Shown: positions 7,021-16,114 of the stretch, piece after piece
How positions within the stretch are numbered: the first letter of the stretch is position 1
How the letters are laid out: each line of letters starts with the position of its first letter
Program-made: the position numbers and the translations under genes
Assembly (NCBI RefSeq): GCF_009697385.1
Contig: NZ_VUNL01000003.1
Span: 62,001 to 126,000 of the forward strand
Direction of reading: 5' to 3'
DNA from: Wylensekiella montiformis
GTDB taxonomy: Bacteria; Bacillota; Negativicutes; Selenomonadales; Selenomonadaceae
Length of the DNA stretch: 64,000 nucleotides
The notes under the pieces: model-generated
The model's database searches: none
Told to the model about the DNA's origin: nothing
Seen by the model: only the letters and a program-made list of their open reading frames with translations

Positions 7021-10011
7021 TTGGCAAAAGGTGAAAAAGCGGATTTTAGTCTGACGATAGGCTTGAACCTCGATGACCTTTTTCGTGGCATGGATGAAGC
7101 GAATGCGACGATCAGCCAGGCTATCAGCCGTATCAATAGCGAGAATAAGCAGGTCAAGCTGAAAGCGGATATTTCCGAGCTGAAAGCCGGGGACGATGCG
7201 CTTAAAAAGCAAGCGATTGAGATGCAATCGCTGACACGTCAGATTGAATTGCAGACGGCGAAACTTCGGCTGCTGGGACAGGCGCGTGATAGCGCATACA
7301 CTCGTACTGGTGCCAACAGTAGCCTTTATCGCGCGGCAGATACGCGCTATTTACAGCAAGAAAAATATGTCGCACGGCTTAACGCCGAACTGAGAAAAAT
7401 GCAAGCCGCAAGTGCAGCGGCATCCGCCGCATCGTCCGGGCTTTTCAGTAAGATCAGCACAGGCGCATCAGTGGCAAAGAAGGGCGTATCTGATGTGTCA
7501 GGGGCCTATGGTATGCTGTCTGCAAAAATGGCAGGGATCATGGCCATAGGCATGACTGGCGCCGGCCTTTTTAATATCACTCAGGGAGCGATGGATGCCG
7601 GCGAAAATCTGTATAAGCTTTCAACACGGCTTCACCTGACGACAAGCGAAGCAGCTCAACTGAGCAAGGTATTTATGCTGTCTGGTACGGATATCAATGC
7701 CATCATACCTTTTTTTGCGCGGCTGGATAAGCAAATCATGACCGGTGGCGAAAGCAGTGCAAAAATGGCCTTATCCATGACGGAATTTGGCTTTTCTTTA
7801 AAAGATACAAGCGGAAAGCTTTTGCCGCTCAATCAGCAGCTGAGTCAGCTGGCGATTGGGTATGAAAATGCGTCAAAAGCCGGAAAGCAGCAGGAATTTG
7901 TCACGCAAATACTCGGGGCGCGTGGTGCGGCGCTTATCCCTTTGCTTGAGGATTATCGGGCCAATATGGAAGCGGCGTCCAGAATACAGGCTACAGGCAT
8001 GCTTGATCCGAAGCAGGCGCATGAGCTGAATCAGGAATGGAAGATCATGCGCGGTGAAGGAAAGCAGCTCAGTATGGCATTCGGGGCCGCGATGATGCCA
8101 ATCGCTAAAGAGCTGATGCCGCAGGTGACGTCTGGCATGCAGAGCATGATTCAAAATATCCGCAGTAATAAGGACGATATCAAGACGGCAATAGAGGGGT
8201 GGGCGCAGGCACTTTTGACGGTCGGAAAAGCGGCTGGTGTAGCTGCTGAAACCATCGGAAAGATATCTGCTGCGATTGGCACGTCTGACGCTCAAAAACA
8301 CCAGCAGGATGCTCTGCGCTCTATTGATCCGGGATATAATACGCGGAATATATTCGCAGGAGCGGCAGGTATTGCTGGCGGCGGATTGGCTGGCGGTTTG
8401 GCCGGATCGCCTTTCGGGCCTATAGGCATTGCTATCGGTGCCGGTATAGGTGCTTACGGCGGCTATAATTCGACGACTAAATTACAAGCGGAGTACTCCC
8501 GCAATCTTATGAGTCTTGCCGGATATGATACAAGCTGGAAAGGGCTTGAAGATCGCTATCAGCTGGGGAAAAAGTCGGCTGGCGGAGCAGGGACCATGTG
8601 GGACGACGCCAGTAATCGGCTGGTCAAGAATAGAAATTATGATTTATCGCAGTATAATATCACGCTTGGCCATACTCGGACGGCGGTGCAGCGTGCGGTA
8701 CAATCCGTAAGTGAAGCAAATGTCAGATGGGGAGAATTTTCTTCGAGACTGAATCAAAATACTTCTGAAAATCAAAAGAATACACAGGCCGCAAAAGAAA
8801 ATGCTGATGCTCAGATGAAAGCGGCAAAAGCCATGGAATGGCGAAAAAGTGCCGCCGGCCAGCTTTCGGAAAAAATATATGCACTGACTCATAATGACAT
8901 AGAGAATGCACAGCATGCCATGTGGATAGAGGTAGAAAAAGCAAAAGCAAGCGGTGTGTCAGATGAATTGATCGCTCAATTTGTCAATGCTCAATCGAAT
9001 CGCATTGAAGAAGATCGATTCCGCAATGTGACCGCGCCAATGGCAGAAGCTTTTAAAAGTGATTTGCAGAATCAGCTTGATCAGGTGGATTTGCAAGCCA
9101 AATCATATATGCGCGCCGGAGCTAGTGCAGATGCTGCGACTGCGTGGGCGGAGCAGCGAAAAGCAAAGATCAATGAAGATTGGGATAATCAGGTGGCCGA
9201 TCAGATCGATAGTATCTGGCAGTCTGAGTATCAAAATCAAATGGATCGCATCGAGCGCGAAAAGCAGGCATGGATTCAAAAAGGGCTGGATGAAGTCAAA
9301 GCTACTCAATGGAGCGAAGAAAAGAAAAAGCAGATTCAAGCAAATACGGTGCGCGAGATGTTCACATCGCAGAAAAAGCTGTTGGACGTATACCGTAATG
9401 CGCTTCGATCCGGACTTGGCCAGCAGGGCGGAGTAAATGCGATCCGAAAAGAGCTTCAAAAGCAATATGGAATCAGTGCGACAGATTTTACGTCGCCGTC
9501 AGAAATAGCCGGTTTCCAATCCGCCCTAAAAGAAGCGAATGAATCGCTTGTGCCGGTGCTTAGTGACGCGACGTATGAGGGTGTCAAAAAGGCCATGATT
9601 GAAGTATATCGCGGCAGTCAGGAGCCTAAATTTGAGCTGCCGGCGGATGCCATTCCTGGGGTGAAAGATCAGGTATCAATCATACGGAGGACGGATGAAG
9701 ATTGGCAAAGCTATCCGCTTTGGAGCGAAGATCAGGCGCGAAATTTGACAAGTCTTGTCACGTCGATAACGCCACTGTCTGATTCAATTGGTGGTGGCGG
9801 TACGAATCAGACGGAAAGTCTGTCTGGCGGGCAGCAATCATACCTCGATAATTCTCAAATTGTAGTCAATATGAATATGGATGGGGCTGTGGTCACGAAT
9901 GATACAGGCGAAGAATTAATGAATCGGTGGGCGAAACAAACAGCCCGTAAAATTGAATATCTTGCAAAAGCGCGAAAAGTAAAATTCACGGACGGCGGCA
10001 GAAATTATTAA
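7021..10011 (+). CDS. Tail tape measure protein
   Basis: The tape measure sets tail length and later passes through the host membrane. At 996 residues it is by far the longest phage gene here. The N-terminus has coiled-coil heptads (about residues 20-75 and 110-135), then a hydrophobic segment around 165-190 (MAGIMAIGMTGAGLFNIT) and a Gly/Ala-rich membrane-like stretch around 445-485. The region 580-800 is charged and rich in Gln, Lys and Ala, predicted helical. The start is TTG at 7021 with GAGGTG seven bases upstream. Its position after the frameshifted chaperone is diagnostic. Confidence 0.95.
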   Translation: MAKGEKADFSLTIGLNLDDLFRGMDEANATISQAISRINSENKQVKLKADISELKAGDDALKKQAIEMQSLTRQIELQTAKLRLLGQARDSAYTRTGANSSLYRAADTRYLQQEKYVARLNAELRKMQAASAAASAASSGLFSKISTGASVAKKGVSDVSGAYGMLSAKMAGIMAIGMTGAGLFNITQGAMDAGENLYKLSTRLHLTTSEAAQLSKVFMLSGTDINAIIPFFARLDKQIMTGGESSAKMALSMTEFGFSLKDTSGKLLPLNQQLSQLAIGYENASKAGKQQEFVTQILGARGAALIPLLEDYRANMEAASRIQATGMLDPKQAHELNQEWKIMRGEGKQLSMAFGAAMMPIAKELMPQVTSGMQSMIQNIRSNKDDIKTAIEGWAQALLTVGKAAGVAAETIGKISAAIGTSDAQKHQQDALRSIDPGYNTRNIFAGAAGIAGGGLAGGLAGSPFGPIGIAIGAGIGAYGGYNSTTKLQAEYSRNLMSLAGYDTSWKGLEDRYQLGKKSAGGAGTMWDDASNRLVKNRNYDLSQYNITLGHTRTAVQRAVQSVSEANVRWGEFSSRLNQNTSENQKNTQAAKENADAQMKAAKAMEWRKSAAGQLSEKIYALTHNDIENAQHAMWIEVEKAKASGVSDELIAQFVNAQSNRIEEDRFRNVTAPMAEAFKSDLQNQLDQVDLQAKSYMRAGASADAATAWAEQRKAKINEDWDNQVADQIDSIWQSEYQNQMDRIEREKQAWIQKGLDEVKATQWSEEKKKQIQANTVREMFTSQKKLLDVYRNALRSGLGQQGGVNAIRKELQKQYGISATDFTSPSEIAGFQSALKEANESLVPVLSDATYEGVKKAMIEVYRGSQEPKFELPADAIPGVKDQVSIIRRTDEDWQSYPLWSEDQARNLTSLVTSITPLSDSIGGGGTNQTESLSGGQQSYLDNSQIVVNMNMDGAVVTNDTGEELMNRWAKQTARKIEYLAKARKVKFTDGGRNY

Positions 10012-10024
10012 AGGTGGTGAAGAT

Positions 10025-10354
10025 ATGAGTGTCCATATCGGCGAAGCGGTAAGCATGAATGATCCGGAAAATGAGACGATAACGCCGGATAGCCGGCAGT
10101 CTCAAATACAAACCTTAAATGGTGTGGTTGTGCAGGACTTTGGATATTATGATGATGGATTAAAAACGGCTTGGACACTGCAATTTGATTCTGCCAATTG
10201 GGGTATTATTATGCAATATTTCACCAATAGAAATATTGTCGATATTGATGATCATGGACATAAATTTAAAGCGAGAATTGATGTAAAAAGTTGGTCATAT
10301 GTCAAGCGATTCAGAGATTGTATTACAGCGCAAATAGAGCTTTGGAGGGTGTAA
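10025..10354 (+). CDS. Small tail protein of unknown exact role
   Basis: This 109-residue protein directly follows the tape measure, where a distal tail or tail-tip adaptor is expected. It has no motif that I recognise with certainty. Visible features are a Thr/Pro linker near residue 20, a WTLQFDSANWGIIMQYF segment and the terminal KRFRDCITAQIELWRV strand, suggesting a compact beta-rich fold. It is preceded by AAGGTGGTGAAG and an ATG. Sharing the operon with the tape measure makes a tail role likely, but the assignment is positional. Confidence 0.55.
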   Translation: MSVHIGEAVSMNDPENETITPDSRQSQIQTLNGVVVQDFGYYDDGLKTAWTLQFDSANWGIIMQYFTNRNIVDIDDHGHKFKARIDVKSWSYVKRFRDCITAQIELWRV

Positions 10355-10356
10355 AA

Positions 10357-10752
10357 ATGGCAAACGCATATATCAATGTATATAAATCAAATCCTACGGC
10401 CGGAGGGGTGGACGGTACACAGGTATCTACTGATGATGCAGAATCTTCGCCGATTTCGGTCACGCTGGATGCAAGTAAAGCCGAAAGTGCGGTTATCACT
10501 TGTGCATTACGCTGTGAGGATGGGTATAAAACCATCGGCGATACAACGCTTTCGCTGGTCGGCACAGATACAAGCAAATGGTCGCTTTCTGCAACGGCTG
10601 ACGGTACATTTGCATCGACACTTACTATTTCTGATGTGATCGAAAATAAAAATAAATTATTTTACGTTAAAGCAATTTCGTCAAGTACAGAAACGCCGGT
10701 CAATGATACATCGACCAATATCAAAGTCGTGACGAAGATACAGGCGGCATAA
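10357..10752 (+). CDS. Predicted Ig-like / beta-sandwich tail-associated protein
   Basis: The 131-residue protein is rich in Ser, Thr and Asp with alternating hydrophobic residues: for example SPISVTLDASKAESAVITCA, then DTTLSLVGTDTSKWSLSA and FASTLTISDVIENKNKLFYV. This pattern resembles immunoglobulin-like decorations found on phage tails. The frame runs upstream into the preceding gene, but the ATG at 10357 with GGAGGGTG eight bases upstream is the obvious start. It shares a fold-like pattern with the C-terminal part of the next gene (ISVDGVNETATFTDVAK). Function as a tail decoration is an inference. Confidence 0.5.
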   Translation: MANAYINVYKSNPTAGGVDGTQVSTDDAESSPISVTLDASKAESAVITCALRCEDGYKTIGDTTLSLVGTDTSKWSLSATADGTFASTLTISDVIENKNKLFYVKAISSSTETPVNDTSTNIKVVTKIQAA

Positions 10753-10767
10753 TATGAGGTGATAAAA

Positions 10768-11577
10768 ATGGCTTGGACAAGATTATTTCCACTGGATGCT
10801 GACGCATTTGGATATTATGCAGTACTTAAAAAAAGTAGTAATGATCAATATGTAGTATTTAGTTATGACAAAGCTACGCCAATCAACATACCAAAATTAA
10901 AAAATGTACATCTTTCATTTCTTGCGCAATTGGGTGATATTGATAAAGTGCTTTTTATTTTTAAAAGTACAAATCATACTATTTCTATTAAAAACAATTC
11001 GTCAATATATGGCGTATATATTGACGATAAATTACAAGGGAGTTTTGATGTAACCAAATCGGTTTATAGACGATATGGTATAAATATCGTTTTGGAATCA
11101 GGGGGAGAAAAATTTTCTTTTGTTGATAATGGTACAGAAAGTATATCAATTGATTTGTCCAGTATGTCGGGAGATACGATACATGAATTTGATATATATG
11201 ATCCTTGGAGTAATTCAAACCAAAAATTTCATCTTAAAGATATGATTATATCTGAAAATAAAATTCCGCTTTCGGCGTCGGTTTCTGTCGTCGATATTGC
11301 AAGTCCTGTGACGGACTGGACGAAAAATTCAGATGGCAGCTATCAAGCTGATTCTGTCGGTAAATCCATGATGATAGATGTACCGGATAGCGCGGCCGGA
11401 GATGGGAAGGTAATCGTCTATAAAGCGGCATATCTTACGAATGCTACGGGCGGTGGAGATGTGGCCGGGGTGGATATTTCAGTAGATGGAGTGAATGAGA
11501 CAGCGACTTTTACAGATGTAGCAAAATCATATATCTCAAAATGTGGAGACAAATTTACTATGACTTCGAAAGGGTGA
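10768..11577 (+). CDS. Putative tail appendage protein, unknown function
   Basis: This 269-residue protein is not recognised. It is AT-rich compared with the structural genes upstream (many AAA, ATA and TAT codons in 10800-11240), suggesting a more recently acquired module. The first two thirds are a mix of short strands with Asn, Lys and Tyr. The last third is Gly/Asp/Ser-rich and repeats an Ig-like motif seen in the previous gene. An in-frame GTG at 10759 exists, but AGGTG next to it fits the ATG at 10768. It lies between two tail-type genes, so a receptor-binding or baseplate role is plausible but unproven. Confidence 0.45.
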   Translation: MAWTRLFPLDADAFGYYAVLKKSSNDQYVVFSYDKATPINIPKLKNVHLSFLAQLGDIDKVLFIFKSTNHTISIKNNSSIYGVYIDDKLQGSFDVTKSVYRRYGINIVLESGGEKFSFVDNGTESISIDLSSMSGDTIHEFDIYDPWSNSNQKFHLKDMIISENKIPLSASVSVVDIASPVTDWTKNSDGSYQADSVGKSMMIDVPDSAAGDGKVIVYKAAYLTNATGGGDVAGVDISVDGVNETATFTDVAKSYISKCGDKFTMTSKG

Positions 11578-11583
11578 TGCTCA

Positions 11584-13485
11584 GTGATTAAAGCGACGCC
11601 GAAAGCGGTCATTGCGACAAAAAATAATCATGCAGGTATCACGCCGAAAGCGGTCATTGCGACAAAAAATAATCATGCAAAATCTTTTGTGAAAATGATT
11701 ATTGTGACGGCGGACGAAAGCGAAGTCCCGAAGCCAGGTCAAGAAATAGATGTAGATGTATGCGTCGATACGAGTAGATCAATCCAGCGAAGCGAAGAAA
11801 TCAATATCGATACAAAGCGCTTAGTCGGTCGTGATATAAAAGATATATCAGCCGGATATGATACACAGCGCCAAATCGCCGTGACTACAGAATCTGTATT
11901 TGATATGTGTCGGGATATCCTTATCGATGTGATTGTAAATGCCGACACGAGACGATTTACCAGTATGCCCGTCACTTTTATCGTGGACACAATACGGCAG
12001 TCCGGGAAAAATGTAATATTATATGCAGGACTCGAATATAAAAATGTCGTGTCTTTGGAATTTGAAGCTGATACGATTCGGAGAATCCCGGTGATCATGA
12101 GCAATAATCAGCTAAAATCTATTTCGATTTCTATCGATGAGCAGACGGTTACAGATATTATCGCACTTGATGTCGTCGATGGCTCAAAAATCATGCCAAA
12201 AGACACAATAAAAGGATCGGTATTAGATTACAATTATGAAGTATTGGCAAAGGAAATATCGAATGAATACGGTGCAAAAATAGCTAATATCAATACAATG
12301 GCGAATTTTTACAATTTAAGCTATGAGAAAAAAATACTTTCTATTCAAAGCGATAGCAAATATGTCAAAGTAAATCGTCTTTTCCCGATTCTTTCAAAAG
12401 CACTTGGATGTCATGATACAAAGATTTTACTTCGTGATAATTTTAGTGCAAATATCGAGGGTAAATTCGTTTTTGAAAGGCAAGGTACGGTTTCCGGATC
12501 AGTTCAAGATGAATCTGGTAATACGGCGAGAGGCGTAAGCGTACCGGAGATATTATCGTCTTTTATTGGCTGGTCAAAAACAGTGCCATACTGCGAGATC
12601 AATGCTTTTATCCGTGAGGGAGTACTTTGGGTAATCCAGCGAGGGAAAGAGCCTAATACTGTAAATCTTGACGGGAGAAATATTACTCGTCCAATGATTC
12701 GCAGGACACTGCTTATGAATTACGCTGAAATTCACAAATTTAGCGATTATATCGTAAAGCAGGGATGGATAGAGCATCAGGTAAATCCCAATAAGCCGGT
12801 AGAAAAAATAGATGACAATACGACCATGCTTTATGATGAAAATGGAAGGCCGATGCGCTCAAAAACAAGTAATCCGGATGGCAGCTATCGGGAAGTATCT
12901 TATAGCTATGACGAAGAGGGAAAACGCGGCACGACAAAGGTCACACAAAGCATTGTCGAAGGTGATGATCAAGGGAATATCACGCATAGCCAGCAAATCG
13001 ATACCAGTCTGAATAATGGTATGGCTTATACCTCTCACAGAGACGATAATCATGTAGAAGAATCATCATCCATATCGACATCAATCATGTCAGATTATGA
13101 TGGGGCTTGGACAGAGCGATATATTTTCCACAATAAGATCATAGGTATTATGTGCTATACATATGATTCTTTCGGAAATTATGTCAGCATGTCAAAGCTT
13201 GGTGATATTCGTACCGCGAAGCGTCCGGATAATCAATTCGGGATTGATGAAGCATCATATAAAAAATATTTTGATGAGCTTTGCAAAATGAATGGTAAAA
13301 CAGAGGAGATATTGACTTTTGATATTGTCGATCCGGTGATAAATGGAAAGATATCGAATTCGCATATTATCGATTTTCGCGATGTCATTATTTTTAAAGG
13401 AAATAAATACTATTTGCAGCACAATAATGTCAGATATACGCCGACGGAATTTAGGCAGTCTTTGCAAATCGTGAGGTGGTTTTGA
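11584..13485 (+). CDS. Putative tail tip / hub protein with repeat-rich N-terminus
   Basis: This 633-residue protein begins with a GTG start after a weak ribosome site. Residues 5-32 hold two identical copies of a 13-residue repeat (TPKAVIATKNNHA). Residues 60-168 contain six DTxR motifs at residues 62, 76, 93, 121, 135 and 163. The middle part (about 195-400) has the strand pattern of baseplate hub domains, such as SKIMPKDTIKGSVLDYNYEV and EILSSFIGWSKTVPYCEINA. After residue 410 come YD-repeat-like stretches (YDENGRP, YSYDEEGKR, YTYDSFGNYV). It overlaps the next gene by one base (TGATG). Tail-tip function is inferred from size and position; I do not recognise the exact family. Confidence 0.55.
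   Translation: MIKATPKAVIATKNNHAGITPKAVIATKNNHAKSFVKMIIVTADESEVPKPGQEIDVDVCVDTSRSIQRSEEINIDTKRLVGRDIKDISAGYDTQRQIAVTTESVFDMCRDILIDVIVNADTRRFTSMPVTFIVDTIRQSGKNVILYAGLEYKNVVSLEFEADTIRRIPVIMSNNQLKSISISIDEQTVTDIIALDVVDGSKIMPKDTIKGSVLDYNYEVLAKEISNEYGAKIANINTMANFYNLSYEKKILSIQSDSKYVKVNRLFPILSKALGCHDTKILLRDNFSANIEGKFVFERQGTVSGSVQDESGNTARGVSVPEILSSFIGWSKTVPYCEINAFIREGVLWVIQRGKEPNTVNLDGRNITRPMIRRTLLMNYAEIHKFSDYIVKQGWIEHQVNPNKPVEKIDDNTTMLYDENGRPMRSKTSNPDGSYREVSYSYDEEGKRGTTKVTQSIVEGDDQGNITHSQQIDTSLNNGMAYTSHRDDNHVEESSSISTSIMSDYDGAWTERYIFHNKIIGIMCYTYDSFGNYVSMSKLGDIRTAKRPDNQFGIDEASYKKYFDELCKMNGKTEEILTFDIVDPVINGKISNSHIIDFRDVIIFKGNKYYLQHNNVRYTPTEFRQSLQIVRWF
11596..11679 (+). repeat. 45-bp tandem duplication inside the tail-tip gene
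   Basis: Two identical 39-base copies (11596-11634 and 11641-11679) are separated by six bases. They encode the same 13 residues twice. The perfect identity points to a recent duplication or strong length selection at the N-terminus. Confidence 0.9.
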
Positions 13486-13739
13486 TGGGCGGGATTGATA
13501 TACTTTCCGAGAAGATTGTAGATATTTTCGATGAGCCGGCGCCCATAATTGAAGAGAAAAAGGAAGTAAAGATACAAGAAGGACTTTACGACAAATCCAA
13601 TCACAAAGTCATAATCGATAAAGTAGAATACGATTGTGAGCTGTCATCAGCAGATATACGATTATATGATGGCTGCAAAGTATATTGTATTGCGACGGAA
13701 GAAGCGGGAAAGGTGCTAATTGTAGGGAGCGGATATTAA
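13485..13739 (+). CDS. Small phage protein, unknown function
   Basis: This 84-residue acidic protein is not recognised. It starts at ATG 13485, overlapping the tail-tip stop as TGATG, with GAGGTGG six bases upstream. A GTG nine bases earlier is less well placed. It has a charged N-terminal helix (PIIEEKKEVKIQEG) and a C-terminal beta pattern ending in KVLIVGSGY. It is coupled to the next gene through a TAATG overlap, so all three are probably made together as part of the tail tip. Confidence 0.6.
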   Translation: MGGIDILSEKIVDIFDEPAPIIEEKKEVKIQEGLYDKSNHKVIIDKVEYDCELSSADIRLYDGCKVYCIATEEAGKVLIVGSGY

Positions 13740-15454
13740 TGCCAGGCGGGATGTATAAAGTAGTCGTAAAGTCTGCGGAATCCGGAGTAGTCAAGACACA
13801 AAATGGGCTTGAATTAATCAATACAAGCTCATTGAATTTGTATGCTGGTGATGAAGTGTGGACGGATGGTAAATATGCTTTGACATTGTGTCGCCGGCGC
13901 GGAAGAAATATCTTTATCCCTGCTGGTATCATTCCTACATATACATATACCGGTCTTTATGATTTAAATTCCAGATGGATATCATATGAATTCAAAAAAT
14001 CAGGCGCGGGAAATGCTTTTGCATCCGATGCTCAGCATTTCACTATTGAAAATGATGTATTGGATTTGTGTATCAGTAAAAAAGGAAAAGTCAATTCCAT
14101 CTCGGGCGGGGTATATATCGACAAGCCGAGCTATAATATCACATCGGAATATCCTTATATAAAGTATATGGATTTAGCGACAGGCGATAGGCGGAATGGT
14201 GGGAATATGCTGATCCCACGGCAGACGATCAGTAAAGTGGAATCGGAAAGCGGAGAAATCAGAGCTGGGGATTTTTTGTACAGTGGAAATACTGAGCCTA
14301 TACAAAAGCAAGAATCATGGCACTGGAATCCGTCAGATCATATCGAATATACGCCAATATATCGAGACTCCCAAAAAGCAGAAAAAAAGAATATTCCGCT
14401 TGTCGTAAAGCGAGACGGGAAAATAGCGACATATGATTTATCTGCCTATGTACGATTGGCAAATTTTGAATTGAAAAAAGCATTTAGCAGTATTAAATCA
14501 AAGGCGTATAATCATTCGCAAAAAAGCGGCGGATATTGGGCTGCCGGCAAGCCGCCCAAAGATTATATATGTGGTACATACGCCGCGATAAATAGCGCAC
14601 GGATTGATGCTGATGGAAATTGGACTGCGGTTATCCGTGCATGGGTGCAAGGCGTATGCTTTCCGTATGCTTTCGGGAATCTTGATCTTGCATCAATCAA
14701 TACGACTACAAATTACTCTGTGCATGATATAGACAAATGGACTGCGATGACTGACCGCCCATTATACTATGGATATGATCGCACAGAGACTAATCAATCT
14801 GTATCTGTAGATCATACCGGATTAGGATATTGGACGGATGCCAATATCATAGCATCGGTATATATATTGGTCACAAATGGCGATCCAATGGTCATAAAAA
14901 AAGATATTGTAACGCCGCTTCCGCCGGCTCTTACTATGTATGATTTCGCTTTCGATGAAGGTCACGGCGCATTAAATGCCGGCGGATTCGATTTGGCGAA
15001 TTACAAAAAGGTATATGATTATGGCGGAATATGGTCACAAATATTAGAAAACTCGATCGAAAAAACAGGGCCGTCGTATGCGATAACCTTGAGAGCTCCA
15101 ATGGTATATGGATTATCTTATACAGAGTCATCGGGCGGACATAGAGAGCTTACCTTTGATCTAAATTCCGGAAAGCTGAAAGTGTATAGTAATGGTACGC
15201 ATGCAAAGATATACGACACAAAAGGCCAGCTGATTTATGCACTTCCGGATGCGAAAACCGCGCTTGGAGATCGAGAAGGAATAGGTGGCATAGATGCTAT
15301 TCAAGTAAAAAATGGATGGCTGATATGTGATGGGTATCGCCGGCGGAAGATATACGAGATCACGCAGAAAAAAAGAGGAGAGCGTGATGCGGTAAATTAT
15401 CGCATCGCAAAAATGCAAAGTAAAGGATATCTTTCCAGTGGTGAGATCAAATAA
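13739..15454 (+). CDS. Putative tail fibre / receptor-binding protein
   Basis: This 571-residue protein is not assigned to a known family. It starts at ATG 13739 overlapping the previous stop. It is rich in Tyr, Gly and Asn, with many short strands (GLYDLNSRWISYEF, GYWAAGKPPKDYICG, TGLGYWTDANIIASV) and no membrane segments, the kind of composition seen in appendage and receptor-binding proteins. A C-terminal charged helix (KKRGERDAVNYRIAK) ends the chain. Being the last large gene before the lysis module supports a distal tail or fibre role. Codon use is AT-richer than in the head genes. Confidence 0.5.
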   Translation: MPGGMYKVVVKSAESGVVKTQNGLELINTSSLNLYAGDEVWTDGKYALTLCRRRGRNIFIPAGIIPTYTYTGLYDLNSRWISYEFKKSGAGNAFASDAQHFTIENDVLDLCISKKGKVNSISGGVYIDKPSYNITSEYPYIKYMDLATGDRRNGGNMLIPRQTISKVESESGEIRAGDFLYSGNTEPIQKQESWHWNPSDHIEYTPIYRDSQKAEKKNIPLVVKRDGKIATYDLSAYVRLANFELKKAFSSIKSKAYNHSQKSGGYWAAGKPPKDYICGTYAAINSARIDADGNWTAVIRAWVQGVCFPYAFGNLDLASINTTTNYSVHDIDKWTAMTDRPLYYGYDRTETNQSVSVDHTGLGYWTDANIIASVYILVTNGDPMVIKKDIVTPLPPALTMYDFAFDEGHGALNAGGFDLANYKKVYDYGGIWSQILENSIEKTGPSYAITLRAPMVYGLSYTESSGGHRELTFDLNSGKLKVYSNGTHAKIYDTKGQLIYALPDAKTALGDREGIGGIDAIQVKNGWLICDGYRRRKIYEITQKKRGERDAVNYRIAKMQSKGYLSSGEIK

Positions 15455-15470
15455 AAAGGAGCGGTGTGAT

Positions 15471-15527
15471 ATGGCAAGACCTCCGCCGGGAAATCAATGT
15501 CATTTAATGTATCGTGCGAAAGGATAG
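15471..15527 (+). CDS. Possible 18-residue phage peptide
   Basis: A tiny frame has a good ribosome site (AAGGAGCGGTG) before its ATG and stops three bases before the XhlA-like gene. It encodes a Pro/Cys-containing peptide (MARPPPGNQCHL and so on). It may be a real small peptide, or simply a translational relay into the lysis module. Its reality is uncertain. Confidence 0.35.
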   Translation: MARPPPGNQCHLMYRAKG

Positions 15528-15530
15528 AGC

Positions 15531-15779
15531 ATGGGAGAAAATGTGATTGAACGCTTGGTCAGAATTGAAACGCAGCTGGCCAGCGTATCAGATGGATATA
15601 CAGACATAAAGCGCAAAATTGATCAGATGAGCACGGACTTGACAGAAGCATTGCAATCCACCAAATCGGCCCATCACAGGATCGATGAATTTAAGCGGGA
15701 TGTGTGCTGGACAATCGGTGTAAGTACAACCAGCGTGGGAATATTTGCAAGCATTTTGACGTGGGCGCTTGGGAGGTGA
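15531..15779 (+). CDS. XhlA-like haemolysin / holin-associated membrane protein
   Basis: The 82-residue protein has the layout of the XhlA family: an N-terminal amphipathic coiled coil (IERLVRIETQLASV through about residue 50) and a single C-terminal membrane helix (IGVSTTSVGIFASILTWAL, about residues 62-80). XhlA-type proteins act with a holin to release the lysin across the membrane. It is followed four bases later by a second small membrane protein and then by the amidase, so the three form a lysis cassette. Confidence 0.82.
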   Translation: MGENVIERLVRIETQLASVSDGYTDIKRKIDQMSTDLTEALQSTKSAHHRIDEFKRDVCWTIGVSTTSVGIFASILTWALGR

Positions 15780-15783
15780 TCGG

Positions 15784-15951
15784 ATGAAGATCACGACGGA
15801 TATGATTGTAGGAACTGGTCTTGTCGCCGCGCTTCTTGCCGCCATCTTCCTTGGGGGTAGCACGGAGCTTCAGACGACTCTTGGTAGCGGCCTGATTGGA
15901 TATCTTGGCCGGACGGCGATTGATCACGGAGGAGGTGGTACGCATGGATAA
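15784..15951 (+). CDS. Putative small holin-like membrane protein
   Basis: This 55-residue protein has one or two short hydrophobic segments (MIVGTGLVAALLAAIFLGG and LGSGLIGYLGRTAI) and a Gly/His tail. It starts at ATG 15784 after GGGAGGTGATC and overlaps the next small gene by eight bases. Position between XhlA-like and amidase genes suggests a holin. No family motif is visible beyond size and hydrophobicity. Confidence 0.6.
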   Translation: MKITTDMIVGTGLVAALLAAIFLGGSTELQTTLGSGLIGYLGRTAIDHGGGGTHG

Positions 15952-16114
15952 CCGCATACCCGCGCTCCAGTATGCGCTCTTCGCTGACGCGTTCTGGAGG
16001 TTTTCGTCACTGGCAAAGCAGTATCATTTCTACGATGAGGAGGTGGCGCGGATGGAACAGGCCCTGCTGGACATCGACCCCTTTCCGCGCCAGAGAAAGG
16101 AGAATACAGAATGA
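15944..16114 (+). CDS. Small hypothetical phage protein in the lysis cassette
   Basis: A 56-residue soluble protein, rich in aromatic and acidic residues, begins at ATG 15944 with an ideal GGAGGTGG site. It overlaps both the holin-like gene (eight bases) and the amidase (ATGA, 16111-16114). No function is recognised. The tight overlaps argue that it is genuinely translated. Confidence 0.6.
   Translation: MDNRIPALQYALFADAFWRFSSLAKQYHFYDEEVARMEQALLDIDPFPRQRKENTE

Noticed and set aside
11596..11679. The two identical repeats considered as part of a diversity-generating retroelement or CRISPR-like array
   Set aside because: Only two units, in frame within a gene, with no reverse transcriptase or further spaced copies; a simple in-gene duplication is enough.
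12820..13210. YD-like repeats considered as a contact-dependent toxin
   Set aside because: There are only a few repeats, there is no toxin tip or immunity gene, and the gene lies in the middle of a tail operon.
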